The notes: generated by a model from the letters alone, not told the origin. A DNA stretch of 64,000 nt from Bradyrhizobium manausense (GCF_018131105.1 NZ_JAFCJI010000004.1:124001-188000), one strand, 5' to 3'. Positions 31,063-41,173 are shown, counted from the first letter of the stretch. Program-made: numbers and translations.

Positions 31063-32628
31063 CTACCAAAAGCTCCGCTGCATCGGCTGCGTCGATTGAT
31101 AGTACTGGTACTGGCCGCCACGCCGGCGCGGATTGACCGGTTGCGGGGCGGGATCGCGCTGCCCGAAAAAGAAGAAGCCATTGCCGCCGTAGCCGCCGCC
31201 CCAACCATCGTCGCTGGCCATCTCCATCGACGGCGTGGTCGGCTTGCGGGTGATGAAGCCGCCTTGCGGGTGGTTGCTGAGCACGGCAACGAATTCGGTT
31301 CGGTAGTTGGTCTCGGCGCTCAAGGGCTCGTCCGAGATGATGATCGACGAGCGCGGCATGGCGGTCGGCCCGATGCGATCCCACACTTCCTGCGGGATGG
31401 TGATGCGGTCGAGCGCATCCTTGGCGCTGTCGCCGTCGTCGATGGAGACAACGCTCCAGCGCAGGCCCGTGTCGTTCTTCGCCATCGCCGTGAAGATGTG
31501 CGTGCCCAGCGGCTGGTCGGGATTGCGGATGGTGACGGGAACCTCGATGCTGGTGTCGAACACCTCGCCGCCGCCATCCGGCGCCGGCTTGTGGGTGTTG
31601 CGCCGCACGTAGAGCTTCTGGGTCGCGCGGCTGATGTAGACGGAGACCGGCCCGAGCGCGAGTTTGGCGTCAGTCGCAGCCTTCACCGCTTCGGCCTTCC
31701 TGGCCGCGGCGACCTTGGCCGCTTCCTTGGTTGCGGCGACCGCGTCGCGCTTGGGCTGCGCGGCGGCCTTGGCGGCGTCGAGCTGGGTCGCGGCATCCGC
31801 GGCCTTGACCGACGCCTTCTGCTTCAGCTCGTCGGCCTTTGTCTTGGCCTGATCAGTCTTCGCGTTCGCAACCAGCTTGTCGGCGTGGGTGTTCTCGGAA
31901 TCGGCACGCGCCTTCTGCTGCTCCAGCTTGCGCAGCGTAGCCGGGAGCGACTGAGCCTCCTTCGCCGCCGCACTCGCCGCCTTCTTGGCGTCGTCAGCCG
32001 CGTTCGTCGCCACCTCCGCCTCGGCGGAGAGCTTGTCGGCGCGTGCCGGAGCTGCCGCAATGGCCTCCTTGCTCGGAACGAACAGCGAGGGATGCGCGAA
32101 ATCGACCGGCGCGGCGTCGTTCGGCGCGATGATCACCCGCATGCCGATGTTGGTTTTGTCGAACAGGTTCTCGGCGAAACCGAAGGGCATGCGGACGCAG
32201 CCATGCGAGGCGGCGTAGCCGGGCAGCGGTCCGCCGTGCAGCGCGATGCCGTTCCAGGTGATGCGCTGCATGTTCGGCATCCAGGCATCGTCGTACATGG
32301 AGGAGTGGTGGTCCTTGTCCTTCTCGACGACGGCGAAAACGCCGGCGGGCGTCTCGCGTCCGGTCGTTCCGGTGGAGACCGGCGCGCGCAGGATCCAGCC
32401 CTGGGAATCGTAGAACGTGACCTGCTGGCTCTTGATCGACACGATCGCCATGATCGGCTCGCCCGCCTCGCGCGGCGCCACCGCCTCGGCGGTCTGGCGC
32501 GGCTGCTTGGCGGCAAGGACCTGGCTCGGAGCGGCCAGCGCAAGTGCCGCCGCGAACATCACAATTCCGGGAGCCCCCCAACGCCGCATCTCACTCCTGG
32601 ATTGCGCCGCCGTCATCAGGTCTTTCAT
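31063..32628 (-). CDS. L,D-transpeptidase (YkuD domain) with long alanine-rich coiled segment
   Basis: 521 aa. Basic start and signal segment 'WGAPGIVMFAAALALAAPSQVLA' for export. The YkuD domain spans ~55-170 with catalytic 'ASHGCVRMP' (H142, G143, C144). Residues ~190-330 form an alanine/lysine-rich coiled coil, and ~335-450 a second folded part ('GPVSVYISRATQKLYVRRN'), with a glycine-rich end. It would cross-link peptidoglycan or attach proteins to it in the periplasm. Longer than usual for the family because of the coiled insert. Confidence 0.88.
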   Translation of the reverse strand: MKDLMTAAQSRSEMRRWGAPGIVMFAAALALAAPSQVLAAKQPRQTAEAVAPREAGEPIMAIVSIKSQQVTFYDSQGWILRAPVSTGTTGRETPAGVFAVVEKDKDHHSSMYDDAWMPNMQRITWNGIALHGGPLPGYAASHGCVRMPFGFAENLFDKTNIGMRVIIAPNDAAPVDFAHPSLFVPSKEAIAAAPARADKLSAEAEVATNAADDAKKAASAAAKEAQSLPATLRKLEQQKARADSENTHADKLVANAKTDQAKTKADELKQKASVKAADAATQLDAAKAAAQPKRDAVAATKEAAKVAAARKAEAVKAATDAKLALGPVSVYISRATQKLYVRRNTHKPAPDGGGEVFDTSIEVPVTIRNPDQPLGTHIFTAMAKNDTGLRWSVVSIDDGDSAKDALDRITIPQEVWDRIGPTAMPRSSIIISDEPLSAETNYRTEFVAVLSNHPQGGFITRKPTTPSMEMASDDGWGGGYGGNGFFFFGQRDPAPQPVNPRRRGGQYQYYQSTQPMQRSFW

Positions 32629-32959
32629 GCCATTCCCCGGTTGCCTGTCCGCACTTCGTCCATCATCGATCAGACTGCGATCTTTGGATTAAGAATTCGC
32701 AGCCACCATCCGTTCCGTCTTTGGCAATATTCGGTCCGTTCCGACGATGAAACTCTCATATACGAGGGTCGGTACGGGCGGAAGGGCGGTTCACGACCGA
32801 GCCTGGCCCGAAGCTGGCGACGATGGCGTGACGGGCTGCGACGGAATGTCCACTCATGGAAGCCGCCGGGACCGGATGTGACCGGAATCACAGAAAATGA
32901 CGCCAAGCCACGGCAACGCTGGCGATCATTCGCCAAGCCGCGCATCGGAGGATGAACAG

Positions 32960-33136
32960 GTGTCCTCAGCTCTCTCGCAGATTGCCGCCATGGTTGCCGG
33001 GCTCGCGCTCGTCACCACGACCTTCCTCATTCCCGAGGGCCACGCCCGCAACCCGGCAAGAAGCCTGGTCGTCTCGGCCTCGCTGGCGATCCTCGCGGCC
33101 GTCCTGATCAGCGCTGCCCGCAATTTGGGCTCGTGA
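32960..33136 (+). CDS. Small membrane protein, 58 aa
   Basis: GTG 32960 has CGGAGGA eight bases upstream and gives MSSALSQIAAMVAGLALVTT with two hydrophobic segments (MVAGLALVTTTFLI and SLVVSASLAILAAVLISAA). An ATG at 32897 in the same frame lacks a site. Two-helix membrane miniprotein of unknown role. Confidence 0.5.
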   Translation: MSSALSQIAAMVAGLALVTTTFLIPEGHARNPARSLVVSASLAILAAVLISAARNLGS

Positions 33137-33189
33137 TTCGGGCGGCGGTCGGCTGGAGGCAGGCGACGAGCCGGATTGGCGCGACGACC

Positions 33190-34380
33190 TTACGGCGCGC
33201 CAACGGCCTTGTTCGCAACCAGCGTTTCGATCTCGGCATCGCCCAAGCCCGCTTCGCGCAACACTTCGCGCGAATGTTCGCCAAGGCGCGGCGCCATGCG
33301 GTGGATGCCGGCCGGGCTTTCGGAAAACCTTGTTGCGGGCCGTGCCTGCCGGATGCGGCCTTCCGTGGGATGATCGATATCCGCAAACAAGCCGACGGCC
33401 TCAAGATGCGGCTGCTCGCCGATCTCGGTCAACCTGGCAAATGCGGTGTGCGGCACGTCGAGCCGCAGCAAGAGTTCCTCCCACTCCGCGGTGGTGCGGG
33501 TCGGTCCGATCTCACTCATGCGATCGTAGACTTGGTCGATGTTCTGCGAGCGCAGCACGGGGTCGCGCACACCAAGCTCCTCGATCAGTTCGGGACGGCC
33601 GACGGCTTCGAAGAAGGCGCACCAATTATCCCCGGAATAGGGCAGCATCGTCAGCCAGCCATCGCTGGTCTTCACCGGGCGCCGGTTCTTCATACGCTTG
33701 TAGCCGGTCGGGCCGATCGGCGGATCGAAGGCGTGGCCGCCCAGCATCTCGATGCTGTTGAAGCCCGCGATGGTCTCCAGCATCGGCACCTCGACCATCT
33801 GGCCCTGTCCAGTGCGCTCGCGCCGGAACAGCGCCGCCGACACCGCGCCGACCATTGCCATGGCGCAGATCTTGTCGCCGATCAGGCTTGGAACGAATTC
33901 CGGCTTCTCGTCCGATCCGATCGACGATGCCAGACCAGAGGCCGCCTGGATGATCTCGTCGAAGGCCGGCCGCGCCGCCCACGGACCATCCTGGCCGAAG
34001 CCGGTCGCGGCGGCATAGATCAGCCGCGGATTGAGCCTTGCGCAATCGCCGTAGCCGAAGCCGAGCCGCGCCATCGCTGCGGGGCGCACATTGGTGACGA
34101 GCGCATCAACCGTCGGAATCAGTTTTGCAAGCGCCGCCTTGCCGTCCGGATGCTTCAGGTCCAGCGCGAGGCTGCGCTTGTTGCGATTGACCGCCATGAA
34201 CTGGCCGCTCATGCCGCGGTTCCGAAACAGGCCGGTGTAGCGCCAGGTGTCGCCGGTGGGCGGCTCGACCTTGATGACATCCGCGCCCCAATCGCCGAGC
34301 ATCTGCGCGGCATAGGGCCCGAACAGCACGCTGGTCAGATCGAGAACGCGGATACCGCTGAGGGGGCCTGATGGTGCCAT
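33190..34380 (-). CDS. Class III CoA-transferase (CaiB/BaiF family)
   Basis: 396 aa. The start 'PLSGIRVLDLTSVLFGPYAAQMLGDWGADVIKVEPPTGD' is diagnostic. Further on are 'NRNKRSLALDLKHPDGKAAL', 'DALVTNVRPAAMARLGFGYGD' and 'YAAATGFGQDGPWAARPAFDEIIQAASG' with the catalytic aspartate. It transfers CoA between carboxylic acids. It lies 90 bases downstream of a binding protein and may belong with the liv-type uptake system. Confidence 0.9.
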   Translation of the reverse strand: MAPSGPLSGIRVLDLTSVLFGPYAAQMLGDWGADVIKVEPPTGDTWRYTGLFRNRGMSGQFMAVNRNKRSLALDLKHPDGKAALAKLIPTVDALVTNVRPAAMARLGFGYGDCARLNPRLIYAAATGFGQDGPWAARPAFDEIIQAASGLASSIGSDEKPEFVPSLIGDKICAMAMVGAVSAALFRRERTGQGQMVEVPMLETIAGFNSIEMLGGHAFDPPIGPTGYKRMKNRRPVKTSDGWLTMLPYSGDNWCAFFEAVGRPELIEELGVRDPVLRSQNIDQVYDRMSEIGPTRTTAEWEELLLRLDVPHTAFARLTEIGEQPHLEAVGLFADIDHPTEGRIRQARPATRFSESPAGIHRMAPRLGEHSREVLREAGLGDAEIETLVANKAVGAP

Positions 34381-34470
34381 CGCTTCTTCACTGTGGTTGG
34401 AGCAAGTATTCGCGGGCAGGTACAGGCGGACAAGGCCAGCGCCCTGCCCGCCTGCTAGGATACGTCGAGA

Positions 34471-35691
34471 CTACTCGCCGAGAACGTCGCCGAAAAGATC
34501 CCAGGATTTTCCGTTGAAGCGCGCCATCTGCAATTGGCGGATCGGCGTCACCTGCTCGGCCGAGGTGTTGAGCTTGATGCCTGGCAGCAGCATCGGCAGC
34601 TCGACGTCCTTGAGGGACTGCGCCTGCTTCATCAGGTTCGCGCGCGTGAGGTCGTTGCCGGCGCGCTGCAGCACCATCTCCATCATCATCGCCATGGTGT
34701 AGCCGGTGACATTGAAGATGTCGGCGGGATCGGCGCCGGAATTGTAGGTCTTCATCCATGCGCGCCAGGCTTTCATGCCGGCGTCGTTCTCCCAGCGGGG
34801 ATCGCCGGGATCTTTCAGGAAGGCACCGGTGACGATGCCGACGGAATTCTCCAGCCCGGCCGGCGCCAACACGGACCCGACCGAATTGGAGACGGCGGGA
34901 ACGATGATCTGCGGCTTCCAGCCGAGCTCGGCGACCTTCTTGATCGCCTGCGCCGCGAATTTCGGCGTGCACTCGTCGAAGAGAACGTCGGCGCCTGCAG
35001 CCTTGAACTTGACGATCTGGGAGTCGACCGTTGCGTCGGTTGTCTCGTACACCGCTTCGGACACGATCTGGTTGACGTGCTCGCCGAGCCCTTCCTTAAA
35101 GCCAGCGAGATAGTCGCGGCCGGGGTCTTCGTTCGGCGTAATCACAGCGATCTTGGCGTCGGGCTTGTTCGCCAGAATCCACTTGGCGTAGATCCGCCCC
35201 TCGGTCCGGTAGGTCGGCTGCGAACCGGTGGTCCAGGGGAAATGCTTCGGATCATTCCAGCGGCTGGCGCCGCTCGACGGGAACAGCTGCGGGACCTTCT
35301 TGGCGTTGAGATATTTTTGCGCGGCGATGTTCGGGCCGGTGCCGAGCATCGAGAACATCGCCAGGACTTCGTCGCTCTCGACGAGCCGGCGCGTCTGCTC
35401 GACCGTCTTCGCCGGCGAATAAGCATCGTCCATGCTGAGGAGATCGATCTTGCGACCGTTGATGCCGCCTTTCTCGTTGAGCATCTTGAAATAGGCGATC
35501 TCGGCGCGGCCGATCGCGGAATAGGCCGAGGCCGGCCCGGAATACGGCATGGTCTGTCCGAGCTTGATACTCGTGTCGGTCGCGCCGGTGTCGTAGTTTC
35601 CGGCGTTAGCTGCTGATGCAGCGCCCAGCACAGTCAGCAGAGCGACGGCTCCGCCGATGATCTTGAATTTGTGGCCGGCCATTTGCGGCAT
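34471..35691 (-). CDS. ABC transporter substrate-binding protein, LivK-like
   Basis: 406 aa with signal peptide (FKIIGGAVALLTVLGAASAANA). 'IKLGQTMPYSGPASAYSAIGRAEIAYFKMLNEKGGINGRKI', 'DDAYSPAKTVEQTRRLVESDEVLAMFSMLG' and 'AVITPNEDPGRDYLAGFKEGLGE' fit the Peripla_BP_6 family. It lies 217 bases downstream of livF and upstream of a CoA-transferase; probably a second ligand specificity for the same transporter. Confidence 0.9.
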   Translation of the reverse strand: MPQMAGHKFKIIGGAVALLTVLGAASAANAGNYDTGATDTSIKLGQTMPYSGPASAYSAIGRAEIAYFKMLNEKGGINGRKIDLLSMDDAYSPAKTVEQTRRLVESDEVLAMFSMLGTGPNIAAQKYLNAKKVPQLFPSSGASRWNDPKHFPWTTGSQPTYRTEGRIYAKWILANKPDAKIAVITPNEDPGRDYLAGFKEGLGEHVNQIVSEAVYETTDATVDSQIVKFKAAGADVLFDECTPKFAAQAIKKVAELGWKPQIIVPAVSNSVGSVLAPAGLENSVGIVTGAFLKDPGDPRWENDAGMKAWRAWMKTYNSGADPADIFNVTGYTMAMMMEMVLQRAGNDLTRANLMKQAQSLKDVELPMLLPGIKLNTSAEQVTPIRQLQMARFNGKSWDLFGDVLGE

Positions 35692-35908
35692 CTCCTTGCC
35701 TGGCAGAGTGCATCGACGCGCGGGCTCGCAAGGCCGCGATCAACGTCCTCCACTTCTGTTCTTGGTTATCGTCGGCCGCATCGTTCGCGATGACGGCGAG
35801 GCAGACGATACCTTGATTATCAGGCGTGAGATGTAGCTTAGAATTCAGATGCGTATGCACAGCTTGCAGCCGTGCAGATGACACGTACGTCACACGACAA
35901 TGTGAGCG

Positions 35909-36604
35909 TCAGACTTCGAGCCATTCCTGCCGCACGGCGGCATTCGCCTTGAGCTCGTCAGGCGTTCCCTCGAACACGACGCGGCCGTGGCCCATGATGT
36001 ACACGCGCTTGGAGATGCGCATCGCGATCGACAGTTTCTGCTCGACGAGAAGAATGGCGACGCCGGCCTGCGCGATCCGCGCGATGAGATCGCCGACCTG
36101 CTGGACGATCAGCGGTGCGAGGCCTTCAGTGGGCTCGTCGATCATGATCAGATCGGGATCGCCCATCAGCGTCCGGCACGTCGTGAGCATCTGCTTCTCG
36201 CCGCCGGACAGCACGCCCGCGGCCGTATCGGCACGCGCGGCGAGATTGGGAAACATGTCGAGCATGTCCTGCAGCCGCCATTTGCCGGGACGGCGCGTAT
36301 CCTTGATGCCGAGCACGAGATTCTGGCGGACCGTGAGGCTCGGAAAGATGTCGCGATGCTCCGGCACGTAGCCGAGCCCGAGCCGCGCGATCTTGTAGCT
36401 GGGAAGACCGGCGATGTCCTTGCCCTTGAAGCGGATCGTGCCCTGCGGCGCGACCTCGCCCATGATCGCCTTGACCGTGGTGGAGCGGCCGACGCCGTTA
36501 CGGCCAAGCAGGCTCACCACTTCGCCCGCGCCGACATCGAGGTCGACGCCCTGCAGAATGTGGCTCTTGCCGTAATAGGCGTGGAGATCCCTGACCTCGA
36601 GCAT
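35909..36604 (-). CDS. livF: ABC transporter ATP-binding protein LivF
   Basis: 231 aa from ATG 36604, one base overlapping livG's stop. Walker A reads GRNGVGRS (34-41), so arginine replaces the usual lysine at position 40; the codon is CGC. The signature LSGGEKQML and Walker B 'LIMIDEPTEGLAP' are intact, and 'LLVEQKLSIAMRISKRVYIMGHGRVVFEGT' is the usual LivF end. The frame extends upstream to 37066 but overlaps livG. Works with LivG on the LivHM permease. Confidence 0.92.
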   Translation of the reverse strand: MLEVRDLHAYYGKSHILQGVDLDVGAGEVVSLLGRNGVGRSTTVKAIMGEVAPQGTIRFKGKDIAGLPSYKIARLGLGYVPEHRDIFPSLTVRQNLVLGIKDTRRPGKWRLQDMLDMFPNLAARADTAAGVLSGGEKQMLTTCRTLMGDPDLIMIDEPTEGLAPLIVQQVGDLIARIAQAGVAILLVEQKLSIAMRISKRVYIMGHGRVVFEGTPDELKANAAVRQEWLEV

Positions 36605-37356
36605 CAGTGCGCTTCCTCGCCGAGATAGGCTTCCTTGACCTTCGGGTCGCGGCGGATTTCTTCCGGCGTGCCCGAGGCAATGATGTGGCCATAGACCAGG
36701 ACCGAGATGCGGTCGGCAAGGCCGAACACGACGCTCATGTCGTGCTCGACGATCACGAGCGTCTTGCCCTCGGTCAACCGGCGGATCAACGACACCGCGC
36801 GGTCGGTTTCGGCGTGGCTCATGCCCGCGGTCGGCTCGTCGAGCATGACCACGGTGGCACCGCTCGCGATGGTGATGCCGATTTCGAGCTCGCGCTGCTC
36901 GGCATAGGTCAGGAGACCCGCCGGCACGTCGCGCCGGTGCGTCAGATGGATGTCGTCGAGGATCTGCGCGGTGCGATCGCGCACCTCGGGCAGACTGTCG
37001 ACGTTCTTCCAGAACGCGTAGCGATGCCCGGTGGCCCAGAGCACAGCGCAGCGCACGTTCTCCCACACCGTCATGCGCGCGAATACGTTGGTGACCTGGA
37101 ACGAGCGCGACAGGCCGCGGCGGTTGATCTCGAAGGGCCGCAGGCCCGAGATCAGATCGCCATTCAGCTTCACCTCGCCCGAGGTCGGCGCGATGTGCCC
37201 GCTGATCAGGTTGAACGTCGTCGACTTGCCGGCGCCGTTCGGGCCGATGATGGCGTGGCGCTCACCCTTGGCGACGCTGAAGTTGAGGTCCCGGATGATG
37301 CCGACATTGCCGAAGCGCTTTTCGACGGCACGAACTTCGATGGCTGAGGTGGTCAT
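36604..37356 (-). CDS. livG: ABC transporter ATP-binding protein LivG
   Basis: 250 aa. Walker A 'GPNGAGKST' normal; 'FEINRRGLSRSFQVTNVFARMTVWENVRCAV' is the LivG-type Q-loop region. The signature region is 'LLTYAEQRELEIGITIA' (LTYAEQ in place of LSGGQ, as usual in LivG), then Walker B 'VVMLDEPTAGMSHAETD'. Four-base overlap with livM upstream and one base with livF downstream. Confidence 0.93.
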   Translation of the reverse strand: MTTSAIEVRAVEKRFGNVGIIRDLNFSVAKGERHAIIGPNGAGKSTTFNLISGHIAPTSGEVKLNGDLISGLRPFEINRRGLSRSFQVTNVFARMTVWENVRCAVLWATGHRYAFWKNVDSLPEVRDRTAQILDDIHLTHRRDVPAGLLTYAEQRELEIGITIASGATVVMLDEPTAGMSHAETDRAVSLIRRLTEGKTLVIVEHDMSVVFGLADRISVLVYGHIIASGTPEEIRRDPKVKEAYLGEEAH

Positions 37357-38642
37357 GCCAGATACCCCCGGTCACGCGCAACCGTGGCAGCCCGGTCCCA
37401 TGCCTCCGCAATCCGCCGCCAGGTCAGCCGCGCGACGAAGAAGCCGCCGACAACGAGAATGGCTGCGGTGAACCAAGTCACCGGCGAATTCGCGTTGAAG
37501 GCAATGCCGAACAGATTGATGGGATCGCCGCCGGAGAAACGCGCGACGGTTTCGATGGTCAGGATCACGCCGCAGGCGAGCGCCACTGTCGGGATAACAG
37601 CGACGAGATAGGACGGGATCACCGTCCACAGCGTTCCGGCGCGGATCAGCGGCCGGTGCATCATCAACAGGCCGGCAATGCCGCCCGGCGAATACATCAC
37701 GATGCCGATGAAGATGATGCCGAAATAGAGCTGCCAGGCCGTCGTGAGGTTGGTCAGCCCGAGCTGGAGATAGGTGACGAGGATCGCCCCCAGGATCGGG
37801 CCGAAGAAGAAGGCGGTGCCGCCGATGAAGGTCGAGAACAGCACGAGGCCGGACTGGATCGCGCCGAGATAGGCGGAGTTCGCGATCTCGAAATTGATCG
37901 CGGCGAGACCACCGGCGATGCCAGCGAAGAACCCGGCAAAGCAGAAGGCGATGTAGCGGACGACGTGCGGATCGTAGCCGATGAACTGGACGCGCTCCGG
38001 ATTGTCGCGGACCGCATTGCAGATCCGACCGAGGGGCGTGCGGGTCAGCGCGTACATCGCGATCGCCGACAGCACCAGCCAGAACGCGATCAGGTAATAG
38101 ACCTGAAGCTGCGGCCCGAACGACCAGCCGAGCAATTTTGGCAGCGCGGTGCGGTCCGTGGTGATGCCGGATTCACCGCCGAACACCGATCGCAGGATCA
38201 GCGACGATGACGCCACCAGCTCACCAATGCCGAGCGAGATCATCGCAAACACGGTGCCGGCGCGCTTGGTCATGACCCAGCCGATGATCATTGCAAACAG
38301 GAGGCCGCCGATCCCGCCGAACAGCGGAATGAATGGCAGCGGGATCGGCCATTTGTGCGAGACCACCGCGTTCATCATGTGGCAGGCCGCGAAGCCGCCG
38401 AGGCCGTAATGAACGGCATGGCCGAACGACAGCAGACCGGTCTGGCCGAGCAGGATGTTGTAGGACAGCGCGAACACGATCGCGATGCCGATCAGGCTGA
38501 ACGAGGTCAGCGAGCCGCCCGACGAGAAGATCATCGGCAGCACGATCAGCACGATGATGCCGAGCAGCCAGACGCCGTAGAAGCGCAGGCTTCCGCCGGC
38601 GGGCTCTGCCATCTTGGAGGTCGAAGTCGCAGCCTCACTCAT
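37353..38642 (-). CDS. livM: ABC transporter permease LivM
   Basis: 429-aa inner-membrane permease with about 10 helices. 'SYNILLGQTGLLSFGHAVHYGLGGFAACHMM' is the hallmark of LivM, and 'GRICNAVRDNPERVQFIGYDPHVVRYIAFCFAGFFAGIAGGLAAI' the conserved cytoplasmic loop. Longer than typical (~330-360) because of extra C-terminal segments. ATGA overlap with livG and with livH. Confidence 0.93.
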   Translation of the reverse strand: MSEAATSTSKMAEPAGGSLRFYGVWLLGIIVLIVLPMIFSSGGSLTSFSLIGIAIVFALSYNILLGQTGLLSFGHAVHYGLGGFAACHMMNAVVSHKWPIPLPFIPLFGGIGGLLFAMIIGWVMTKRAGTVFAMISLGIGELVASSSLILRSVFGGESGITTDRTALPKLLGWSFGPQLQVYYLIAFWLVLSAIAMYALTRTPLGRICNAVRDNPERVQFIGYDPHVVRYIAFCFAGFFAGIAGGLAAINFEIANSAYLGAIQSGLVLFSTFIGGTAFFFGPILGAILVTYLQLGLTNLTTAWQLYFGIIFIGIVMYSPGGIAGLLMMHRPLIRAGTLWTVIPSYLVAVIPTVALACGVILTIETVARFSGGDPINLFGIAFNANSPVTWFTAAILVVGGFFVARLTWRRIAEAWDRAATVARDRGYLA

Positions 38643-39586
38643 GATTCACGCGTCCCCATCAGGCCCATGGGGCGTACGATCAGAATGATCACCAGCAGCA
38701 GATAAGGAACGATCGGCGCGACCTGGGCGATCGTGACGTTCCAGATATCGGTGAGAACCGATGGTCCCGCTGACGGGTCGAGCGGGCCAAAGGCGCTCGC
38801 AAGCGATCCATCGAGCGCAACGGCGAACGTCTGCACCAGGCCGATGACGAGCGAGGCGATGAAGGCACCCGGCAAGGAGCCGAGACCACCGAACACGATG
38901 ACAACGAACAGGATGGGTCCGAGCGAAGCAGCCATGTCCGACTGCGTCACCAGCGCGGGACCTGCAATGACGCCGGCAAGGGCGGCCAGCGCGCTGCCGA
39001 CACCGAACACGGCCATGAACACGCGTCCGACATTGTGGCCGAGATGGCCGACCATGTGCGGATGCGTCAGCGCCGCCTGCACGATGAGGCCGACCCTGGT
39101 GCGCTTGAGCACGATCAGAAGCGCCACGAAGATCACGACCGAGACGGCCAGCATGAAGATCTTGAAGGCGGGATAGTTGGTCGAGAAGATCGTGAAGGCC
39201 GGGAAGTCGAGCAGCGCCGGCACGCGGTAGTCGACCGGACTCTTGCCCCAGATCATCGACACGATCTCTTCGATCGCGAACGCCAGACCGAAGGTCAGCA
39301 AGAGCTCGGCGACGTGGCCGTGCTTGTGAGTGTTGCGCAGACCGTAGCGCTCCACGGCCATGCCGATCGCGCCAACCAGCAGCGGCGCCAGCACCAGCGC
39401 CGGCCAGAACCCGATCCACTTCGTGAGCTGGAAGCCGAAGAACGCGCCGAGCATGTAGAAGCTGGCATGGGCGAAATTGAGCACGCCCATCATGCTGAAG
39501 ATGACGGTGAGCCCGCTCGACAGCAGGAAGAGCAGCATGCCGAACAGCACACCGTTCAAGGTCGAAATGACAATGAGTTCAAGCAC
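38639..39586 (-). CDS. livH: ABC transporter permease LivH
   Basis: 315-aa permease with about 8 helices. 'LNGVLFGMLLFLLSSGLTVIFSMMGVLNFAHASFYMLGAFFGF' is the classical LivH start, and 'GVIAGPALVTQSDMAASLGPILFVVIVFGGLGSLPGAFIASLVIGLVQTFAVA' the conserved late part. Translationally coupled to livM by ATGA. Confidence 0.93.
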   Translation of the reverse strand: MLELIVISTLNGVLFGMLLFLLSSGLTVIFSMMGVLNFAHASFYMLGAFFGFQLTKWIGFWPALVLAPLLVGAIGMAVERYGLRNTHKHGHVAELLLTFGLAFAIEEIVSMIWGKSPVDYRVPALLDFPAFTIFSTNYPAFKIFMLAVSVVIFVALLIVLKRTRVGLIVQAALTHPHMVGHLGHNVGRVFMAVFGVGSALAALAGVIAGPALVTQSDMAASLGPILFVVIVFGGLGSLPGAFIASLVIGLVQTFAVALDGSLASAFGPLDPSAGPSVLTDIWNVTIAQVAPIVPYLLLVIILIVRPMGLMGTRES

Positions 39587-39705
39587 AGCGCACTCATAGT
39601 TATCCGGGGCCTGATGGTCCCGGTGAACATCGCCCGATCAAAAATAGTCCGGTCGCCGTCGTCCCGCGCCCCATGAGGACCGCGGGACGACGACAGACGA
39701 CGTGA

Positions 39706-40938
39706 TTACGGCCGCGTCATCTTGCAGGTCGTGGAGACCATGGCCTGAGGCGTATCGACCTTGGAGACCAGATGCCAGCCCCAGCCGGTGTTCTCCTCGT
39801 CGAACGGCTCGTTGGCGGCGAGCTTGCCGAAGGAGGAGATGTAGATCGGCTGGAAGAACTGGTGGTCGTCCTTGCGCATGAGGCCCTGGCCGCCGTCGAG
39901 AACCTCGAACTTCAGGTCCTCGAGCGCCGCCGCGACCTTTACCGGATCGATCGAATTGGCCTTCTCGGCTGCCGCCTTGAACATGCGCATCTCGTTGACC
40001 GCACGCGGATACCAGAGCGACAGGCCGACCTTGGCGCGGAACGCCTTCTCGAAATCCATCGCGGTCTGGTTGCCGGAGTTGGCGAAGCCTTCGGTGATCT
40101 GGAAGACCTGATGGTCGAGGCCGGTCTGCTTGATCGCGGTCGGGCCACCGGCGCCGCCAGCATAATAGGTGTACCAGTTGACCTTCAGGCCGGCATCGGC
40201 GGCGGCCTTGAGCAGCAGCGCGATATCCTGGCCCCAATTGCCGGTGACGACGCTGTCGGCGCCGGACGCCTTGATCTTGGCGATGTAGGGCGAGAAGTCG
40301 GTGACCTTGAGCAGCGGATGCAGCTCGTCGCCGACGATCTGGACGTCAGGCCGCTTTGCAGCCAGCATCTTGCGCGCATCTGATCGCACCGACTGGCCGA
40401 ACGAATAGTCCTGGTTGATCAGGTAGACCTTCTTGATCGACGGAACGCCCTTCATGTAGTTGGTGAGCGCTTCCATCTTGATGTCGGAGCTCGCGTCCCA
40501 GCGGAAGTGCCAGTAGCTGCACTTGTCGTTGGTCATGCTCGGATCGACGGCGGCGTAGTTGAAGTACAGGACTTCCTTGCCGGGATTGCGCGTGTTGTGC
40601 TTGGTGACGAAGTCTTCCAGCGCAGCGCCGACGGACGAGCCGTTGCCCTGCGTGATGAAATGGGCGCCGGCGTCGATCGCCTTCTGCGCCTGCACCAGGC
40701 TTTCCTGCGGATTGGTCTTGTTGTCCAGCGGCAGGATCTCGATCTTGTGGCCGAGGATGCCGCCCTTGGCGTTGAGCTCGTCAGCCAGATACTGAAACGT
40801 CTTGAGACCACCCTCGCCGACGCTGGCACCGCCACCGGAGAGCGGATCGATGTAGCCGATCTTGATGGTGTCCTCGGCCGACGCTGCATGACCGAGCATC
40901 GGAGCGATCACGGCAATGGCCAAAGTGAGTTTGCGCAT
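39706..40938 (-). CDS. ABC transporter substrate-binding protein (liv operon)
   Basis: 410 aa with signal peptide (MRKLTLAIAVIAPMLGHAASA). 'IKIGYIDPLSGGGASVGEGGLKTFQYLADELNAKGGILGHKI', 'KAIDAGAHFITQGNGSSVGAALEDF' and 'KVYLINQDYSFGQSVRSDARKML' fit LivK-type proteins. First gene of the operon with livHMGF, 119 bases before livH. Ligand unknown; the family also binds aromatic acids and amides. Confidence 0.92.
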   Translation of the reverse strand: MRKLTLAIAVIAPMLGHAASAEDTIKIGYIDPLSGGGASVGEGGLKTFQYLADELNAKGGILGHKIEILPLDNKTNPQESLVQAQKAIDAGAHFITQGNGSSVGAALEDFVTKHNTRNPGKEVLYFNYAAVDPSMTNDKCSYWHFRWDASSDIKMEALTNYMKGVPSIKKVYLINQDYSFGQSVRSDARKMLAAKRPDVQIVGDELHPLLKVTDFSPYIAKIKASGADSVVTGNWGQDIALLLKAAADAGLKVNWYTYYAGGAGGPTAIKQTGLDHQVFQITEGFANSGNQTAMDFEKAFRAKVGLSLWYPRAVNEMRMFKAAAEKANSIDPVKVAAALEDLKFEVLDGGQGLMRKDDHQFFQPIYISSFGKLAANEPFDEENTGWGWHLVSKVDTPQAMVSTTCKMTRP

Positions 40939-41173
40939 TCTTTCGTTTCCTCGCTGGCTATCGACTTTCGTCGACGGGCTTTTTGCGCATGTTGCAGCGC
41001 AATTTCAAAACCCTAATGAGCAGAACGAACTTTGCTTTTCAAGCGCAACAGGACATGGCTCGGGCCGCCGCTATGAAATGTCGCGCCGCCGCCCGGCTCA
41101 CCCACAGCATTCCGTGACAAGGAATAGAACGCAAGGGGGAACTTGGACGCATCATGCGCCACGTCAGCGCCCG

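Noticed and set aside
31096..32955. 619-codon open frame opposite the L,D-transpeptidase gene
   Set aside because: Arginine/glycine/leucine-rich composition of a high-GC shadow; the minus strand carries a complete YkuD protein with signal and catalytic motif.
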